Below, one piece after another: positions 30,171 through 34,594 of a DNA stretch of 34,594 nucleotides. Under the pieces are notes generated by a model. It did no database searches. It worked only from the letters and a program-made list of their open reading frames with translations, and had not been told where the DNA came from. This DNA comes from Nemertoderma westbladi (taxonomy: Eukaryota > Xenacoelomorpha > Nemertodermatida > Nemertodermatidae). The DNA is taken from assembly GCA_032718475.1 (NCBI GenBank), contig JAUCBJ010004644.1, positions 1 through 34,594 of the forward strand. The letters run 5' to 3'. Made by a program: the position numbers and the translations under genes. Position 1 is the first letter of the stretch. Each line of letters begins with the position of its first letter.

Positions 30171-31883
30171 AATTTCCCATTTCTTTGCTTTTGATCCGTT
30201 TAAACTGAAACATGACATATTTACTACACCATAAGTTGCGTCTTGGTTGATAAAAACTGATAAAAACGGCTTTGGATATTTAATATCAAAATGGAACCCC
30301 GTTATGGCTTTCCTTTGTGGGGCGAGCCACGAAGTCTGAGATCTTTATCAAACAGCGGGCCAAATCGGCAGTGATCGTCAGATTTGAACGTCAATTTCTG
30401 CGGGCGCTACGCAAATCACTGTCAAAGTTTCATGTTTTACACTCTAGACACTGTCAATTAATTAGGACTTAATAAAAACTGTCCGATATGGTTAGTGTCC
30501 GCCAAGTCCTCACTACTGGTATAAAGTTAGTACGCTTGCCCGAGGTACTTTAAGTGCGCAGTGGTATGGGATAAATAAATAAATCCTTTCTCGTTAGTCA
30601 GTCAATAATACATTACTTTGTTTAGTTTAGATGACAGCAGGTTATCTATAAATATTCTATTTTCCCCAGTAGCATTATTTACCTTTGTTTGAGGTACAAC
30701 AGTTCACTAAACCTCCAATAAAATCTCACCAGAATGCGGATATTTATCCATTAGATAGGCACAGGTCTGGCTGGCTTGGATGGCTCTATATAACCATCAA
30801 CTTATGCCAATGCAGTCATTACAAAAGGCCTGAATGTAAACAGTACACTGGTATTGGAATTACTTTGTACTGTCACGGTGCTTATGCATGCAAGTATTAA
30901 TTTAAATTGTACTTCTTTTTCCAAAACTAAAATACGCATCAGTTATTTTTATCATTTTCAAATATCAACTATATTCCGTAATATTAATGGTCTTATTGTA
31001 TTTTAACTTTGAACACATAGCATATCTCCAGTATCTGTTTATTAGCAATTAAAGTTAATTAGCAATTAAATGAATTCTACTGGTTGAGGTTATATCTGTC
31101 CATTTTTGTTTTAGACAATATGTTGAAAAAATTTCGAAGATAAATTAATATAATAAGTTGTTCTGGCTACCTCAACTCAAACATTGTAATAATCATTCAA
31201 TGAAATAAAATTGAGTGACATGCTGCACTCACAGACTACATTGATTACAACACCCTTGGTTGGGCACCAACCATCAATTCTCTAACATTTGGCGATTCAT
31301 ACAACAAGCAGTTGTTGGTAAATCAACCGAAACCGAAACCCTCAGTTAATTAAATAATCAGTCTCTGTAGTTGTTAAGTTACGTGATCACCCACCCATCA
31401 TGTTGTTCTGTGCATGTTGTTATGTGCATGTTGTTATGTGCATGTTGTTATGTGCATGTTGTTATGTGCATGTTGTTCTGTTACAACAGTTGGTGTTATT
31501 ATTATAATGTTATTTATATAAATAATATTAGTGCTTCAATTTCTACTCTATATGTGTAGATTGATCAATTTTTAGTTACAAATATAATATATATATAGAC
31601 ATAACATAACATAATTAATAATACGTACAATTTTAAATTTCTTATTGTTTAACATTAAATAATATTACTTAGTTCATGTTACGTGCATGAAGTAATTCGG
31701 TATTTTTTGTTTTGTTTGTTTGAGGGGTTAACTGCGAAGTAAATAATACATTGCTAGAAGATAACTCTTGGTATACATCACAATATGGTCTCAGTTTGAT
31801 ATATCGGTAATATTGAGTCGTTTGCATCTTTAGCATAAAACTTTGATATTGATTAATTTCCTTGTTTGTCATACATTTATTAT
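30171..31883. other. Intergenic region upstream of the ARHGAP-like gene
   Basis: AT-rich, no supported gene. A 71-residue open frame at 30685-30900 begins with a non-ATG codon and has no recognisable family. Contains the 14-bp minisatellite at 31399-31484. The promoter of the following gene may lie here. Confidence 0.5.
31399..31484. repeat. 14-bp minisatellite (CATGTTGTTATGTG)
   Basis: Six tandem 14-bp units; the outer two carry C for A (CATGTTGTTCTGT). Clean array, short. Confidence 0.9.
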
Positions 31884-32074
31884 ATGGCAACAATAGGACC
31901 CAATTTAATTGAAGATCATAGCAGCCCATGGGAACCATGGAAGGCTGCTGGGGACTCAGTTGGAGAAGAGACGTCTATTCGCTCTGGTTGGCTAAAGAAG
32001 CAGTCAGCCTTCACCAAGTCCTGGAATAGAAGATGGTTTACTATAAAAGGAAAGCACCTTCAATATTATTCCAG
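31884..32074 (+). CDS. ARHGAP22/24/25-like Rho GTPase-activating protein, first exon seen (N-terminus, start of PH domain)
   Basis: 63 codons plus two bases. The ATG at 31884 gives MATIGPNLIEDHSS and later SGWLKKQ, SWNRRWFTIKGKHLQYYS, a classic PH-domain beginning (from about residue 37). The match to ARHGAP22/24/25 (GWL+KQ...W..RWFVLKG..LYY) is the best I recognise. In this family the PH domain binds phosphoinositides ahead of a RhoGAP domain that acts on Rac; the RhoGAP part lies beyond this window. Splice donor GT at 32075 leaves phase 2. The first codon may instead belong to an exon reached by splicing, since -3 of the ATG is T. Paralogue cannot be assigned. Confidence 0.72.
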
Positions 32075-32438
32075 GTTAGATATTGGGTATTTGTTCGAGA
32101 TCGTGTGTTATTCGTAAAAATCCTACTGTACCTATTTGAATGGTATTCCAGGTTGTAGGTGAGGTTAGTACTGTATACCAAATTATATTTTGACCTGTAA
32201 TTCATCTAGGGTTTTGATAATGTGGCAAATTGACCGCAAGTGAAAAAAAAGGTGACCTCCAGCACAAATTGACTAGTGAAATAAAGTTGCGTTTGTGGCT
32301 TTTGTTTTAACTTTCCAGTTTTCAGCTCTATTGAGCTTGTTGATATAATCCATGTCCTGAATGACAGTGTCTTTATTTTGGTACACAAGGATTCCAACTA
32401 CTGTGAACGCAACAAACTCCGAATTTCGTTGCGAGAAC

Positions 32439-33602
32439 GGGCGGAGATAGGGCGTGGGCGGACATGGGCGGAGATAGAGCGTGGGCGGAGATAGGGCGTG
32501 GGCGGAGATAGGGCGTGGGCGGAGAGGGCGTGGGCTGAGATATGGCGTGGGCGGAGATATGGCGTGGGCGGAGATAGGGCGTGGGCTGAGATATGGCGTG
32601 GGCGGAGATATGGCGTGGGCGGAGATAGGGCGTGGGCGGAGATAGGGCGTGGGCGGAGATATGGCGTGGGCGGAGATAGGGCGTGGGCGGAGATAGGGCG
32701 TGGGCGGAGATAGGGCATGGGCGGAGATAGGGCATGGGCGGAGATAGGGCGTGGGCGGAGATAGGGCGTGGGCGGTCATGGGCGGAGATAGGGCGTGGGC
32801 GGAGATATGGCGTGGGCGGAGATATGGCGTGGGCGGAGATAGGGCGTGGGCGGAGATAGGGCGTGGGCGGAGATATGGCGTGGGCGGAGATAGGGCGTGG
32901 GCGGAGATAGGGCGTGGGCGGAGATAGGGCATGGGCGGAAATAGGGCATGGGCGGAGATAGGGCGTGGGCGGATATAGGGCGTGGGCGGTCATGGGCGGA
33001 GATAGGGCGTGGGCGGAGATAGGGCATGGGCGGAGATAGGGCGTGGGCGGAGATAGGGCGTGGGCGGAGATAGGGCGTGGGCGGAGATAGGGCATGGGCG
33101 TGCATGGGCGGAGATAGGGCATGGGCGGAGATAGGGCGTGGGCGGAGATAGGGCGTGGGCGGAGATAGGGCGTGGGCGGAGATAGGGCGTGGGCGAAGAT
33201 AGGGCGTGGGCGGGCATGGGCGGAGATAGGGCGTGGGCGGAGATAGGGCGTGGGCGGAGATAGGGCGTGGGCGGACATGGGCGGAGATAGGATTGATTGA
33301 TTGATGCGCTTGTTGGCGCCATCATCCGGACCAGCTGGCATTTAATTAGACTTCACTTCAGTAAAAACCAATAGGGCGGAGATAGGGCGTGGGCGGAGAT
33401 AGGGCGTGGGCGGACATGGGCGGAGATAGGGCGTGGGTGGAGATAGGGCGTGGGCGGACATGGGCCGAGATAGGGCGTGGGCGAAGATAGGGCGTGTGCG
33501 GAGATAGGGCGTGGGCGGACATGGGCGGAGTTAGGGCGTGGGCGGGCGTGGGCGGAGATAGGGCGTGGGCGGGCGTGGGCGGAGATAGGGCGTGGGCGGA
33601 CA
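32439..33602. repeat. 17-bp intronic minisatellite with EGR-type sites
   Basis: Unit GGGCGTGGGCGGAGATA (17 bp), repeated over 32439-33290 and 33374-33602, split by about 83 bases of unrelated sequence. Variants carry ATGGGC for GTGGGC, TATGG for TAGGG, and short units with GGACATGGGC or GGTCATGGGC. By hand count about 47 perfect GCGTGGGCG occur. Because 17 is not a multiple of three, three units (51 bp) make a 17-codon cycle without stops in all three minus-strand frames, which explains long Pro/Arg/His-rich open frames there; they are not genes. It lies in the intron between the two PH exons. Confidence 0.95.
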
Positions 33603-33718
33603 TCGACGCAAAATCGACGCAAAAAACAGCTGGTTTATCCCGAATAGAAAACTATGCAACAGGTTTTTTGACTTTAGTTTATTGTTTGGTTAGAATAACG
33701 TGCCACTGTAACCTGCTC
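33603..33718. repeat. Dispersed repeat family, copy D
   Basis: After a doublet of ATCGACGCAAAA it shares AACAGCTG, then TTTATTGTTTGGTTAGAATA, then CGTGCCACTGTAACCTGCTC with the other copies. It directly follows the last unit of the 17-bp minisatellite. Confidence 0.7.
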
Positions 33719-33875
33719 CTTTCTTAAAGTGATAATTTAACATTAAGGTGAAATATGAAAGTATCTTTCAAGGACATGGTGAAGATAGACAAATAATTAA
33801 TTAATCATATACAGTAGGGCTCCCAGTAATTATTGATGGGCCTATTATAGGGCCAACAACATGTTTATCTTTTAG

Positions 33876-33988
33876 AGATGAGAATGGCAAATTGCACGGA
33901 TTGATATACCTTCTCGGTTCCTCTGTAAACGAATGCACCCAGCGCAACTCCGATGAACAGGGAAAATTCTACTTTGAAATCATTCCAG
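33876..33988 (+). CDS. ARHGAP22/24/25-like, second exon (rest of PH beta-sheet)
   Basis: Acceptor AG at 33874-33875 follows a T-rich tract. Joining to the previous exon gives an intact AGA codon, then DENGKLHGLIYLLGSSV and GKFYFEIIP, which aligns with the second half of the PH domain in ARHGAP24-type proteins. Donor GT at 33989-33990 (CCAG|GTAAAA), leaving phase 1. The next exon is not found before the window ends. Codon phase continuity across 1.8 kb of repeats is strong support. Confidence 0.78.
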
Positions 33989-34594
33989 GTAAAAAAAATG
34001 CTGTTTTGTTTATTCAGTATTGGAGGTTAGAGAACTACTGTACCCGTGCCCAATATCTGCAGTTAATAACAATTAAATTGTTAGTAACGCCACTTATATA
34101 ACGCTTGCCCAAATTAGATGATTTCACACCAAAAAAAAAATTATTTAGCTCCAAATATATTTTTTGTAGCACCAATTTACATCCCCCCAATTTTGAATGA
34201 GAGTCTGTTAATTTTGATATAATATTTTATCATTTTGGGGGAATTATGTATATATTTTGGGGGATTACGTATTTATTTTGTGGGATTATGTATTTATTTT
34301 GTGGGATTATGTATTTATTTTGGGGGATTATGTATTTATTTTGGGGGGATTATGTATTTATTTTGAGAAAATTTGTATTTATTTTGGTGTGAATTGTTAT
34401 AGCTTTTGCGGCAAAAATGTGTCGTTTTTGTGCAATGCGCGAACTACTCTAAAACTACTCTGGAGGGATTGAAGAACGTATAAACTTACGCCCTCTAGCG
34501 TTTATTTTGGTACAGAGCTATAATGACGAAATCACCAACCATTGGCCAGGCTTTCTCTTTGTCCCGTATGTTCTATGTTAATTCTCGGCCAATC
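33989..34594. other. Intron of the ARHGAP-like gene, to window end
   Basis: No coding sequence recognised. Contains an AT-rich tandem repeat (34235-34386). The next exon of the PH/RhoGAP gene must lie beyond the window. Confidence 0.5.
34235..34386. repeat. 21-22-bp AT-rich minisatellite
   Basis: About seven units of GTATTTATTTTGTGGGATTA with G-run length variation (GTGGG, GGGGG, GGGGGG). GTATTTATTTT starts at about 34269, 34290, 34311, 34332, 34354 and 34375, with a degenerate first unit. The apparent open frame across it is repeat-derived. Confidence 0.85.

Noticed and set aside
30685-30900. 71-codon open frame upstream of the ARHGAP-like gene
   Set aside because: Begins with a non-ATG codon, no recognisable domain, and AT-rich intergenic composition.
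31866-31883. Upstream TTG start for the PH-domain protein
   Set aside because: Same reason; ATG at 31884 is used, though a spliced upstream exon is not excluded.
32273-33622. Long minus-strand open frames rich in Pro, Arg, His and Ser, up to 322 codons
   Set aside because: They are the translation of the 17-bp minisatellite. A 17-bp unit with no stop in any minus frame gives open reading in all three. They lie in an intron of a supported gene on the other strand.
34257-34472. 71-codon ORF with DYVFIL repeats
   Set aside because: Produced by the 21-bp AT-rich repeat within an intron.

Overview
This is a stretch of animal nuclear DNA. Evidence: one gene has canonical GT-AG introns, three long ORFs match animal protein families (TTLL7, Integrator subunit 2, CYP2-clan P450), and the rest is dense with eukaryotic retroelements, DNA-transposon remnants and tandem repeats. 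The AT-rich background, long G/C homopolymers and repeat mix suggest a marine invertebrate, but I cannot name the phylum.

Layout. 1-907: 5' flank of a TTLL7-like tubulin polyglutamylase gene, which is one uninterrupted exon at 908-3418 (+). 4264-11911: a 46-bp satellite of 166 monomers with no net length change and a visible higher-order arrangement of monomer variants. 12070-12143: an AT-rich nested hairpin. 12485-12622: a tRNA-like pol III unit framed by inverted repeats. 12822-14327 (-): an intronless CYP2-clan P450. 14382-14586: a G21 tract and a TIR-bounded dispersed repeat just upstream of that gene's ATG. 15097-17215 (-): a 5'-truncated, frameshifted LINE. 17270-17466: a 21-bp minisatellite. 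18473-19070: a non-autonomous hAT-type element inserted in a second tRNA-derived (SINE-like) sequence that ends in T6 at 19181. 20356-25573: a young LTR retrotransposon (Ty3/Gypsy-type domain order) with near-identical 302-bp LTRs, intact pol catalytic residues and an apparently deleted gag core. 26199-29720 (+): intronless INTS2 with two coding minisatellites. 31884 to the window end (+): first exons of an ARHGAP22/24/25-like gene; a 17-bp minisatellite, each regular unit carrying an EGR/Zif268 consensus site, lies in the intron that splits the PH domain.

The host genes (tubulin modification, snRNA 3' processing and transcription attenuation, monooxygenation, Rho GTPase regulation) are unrelated and are not an operon. 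Their common feature is architecture: three full-length, single-exon genes whose vertebrate counterparts are, to my knowledge, multi-exonic, next to one gene with introns. The most notable observations are the ordered satellite, the EGR-site array, the gag-deleted but young retrotransposon, the hAT insertion in a tRNA-like SINE, and a four-copy dispersed repeat at about 0.46, 14.4, 30.1 and 33.6 kb. I found no CRISPR array, rRNA gene or convincing functional tRNA gene.
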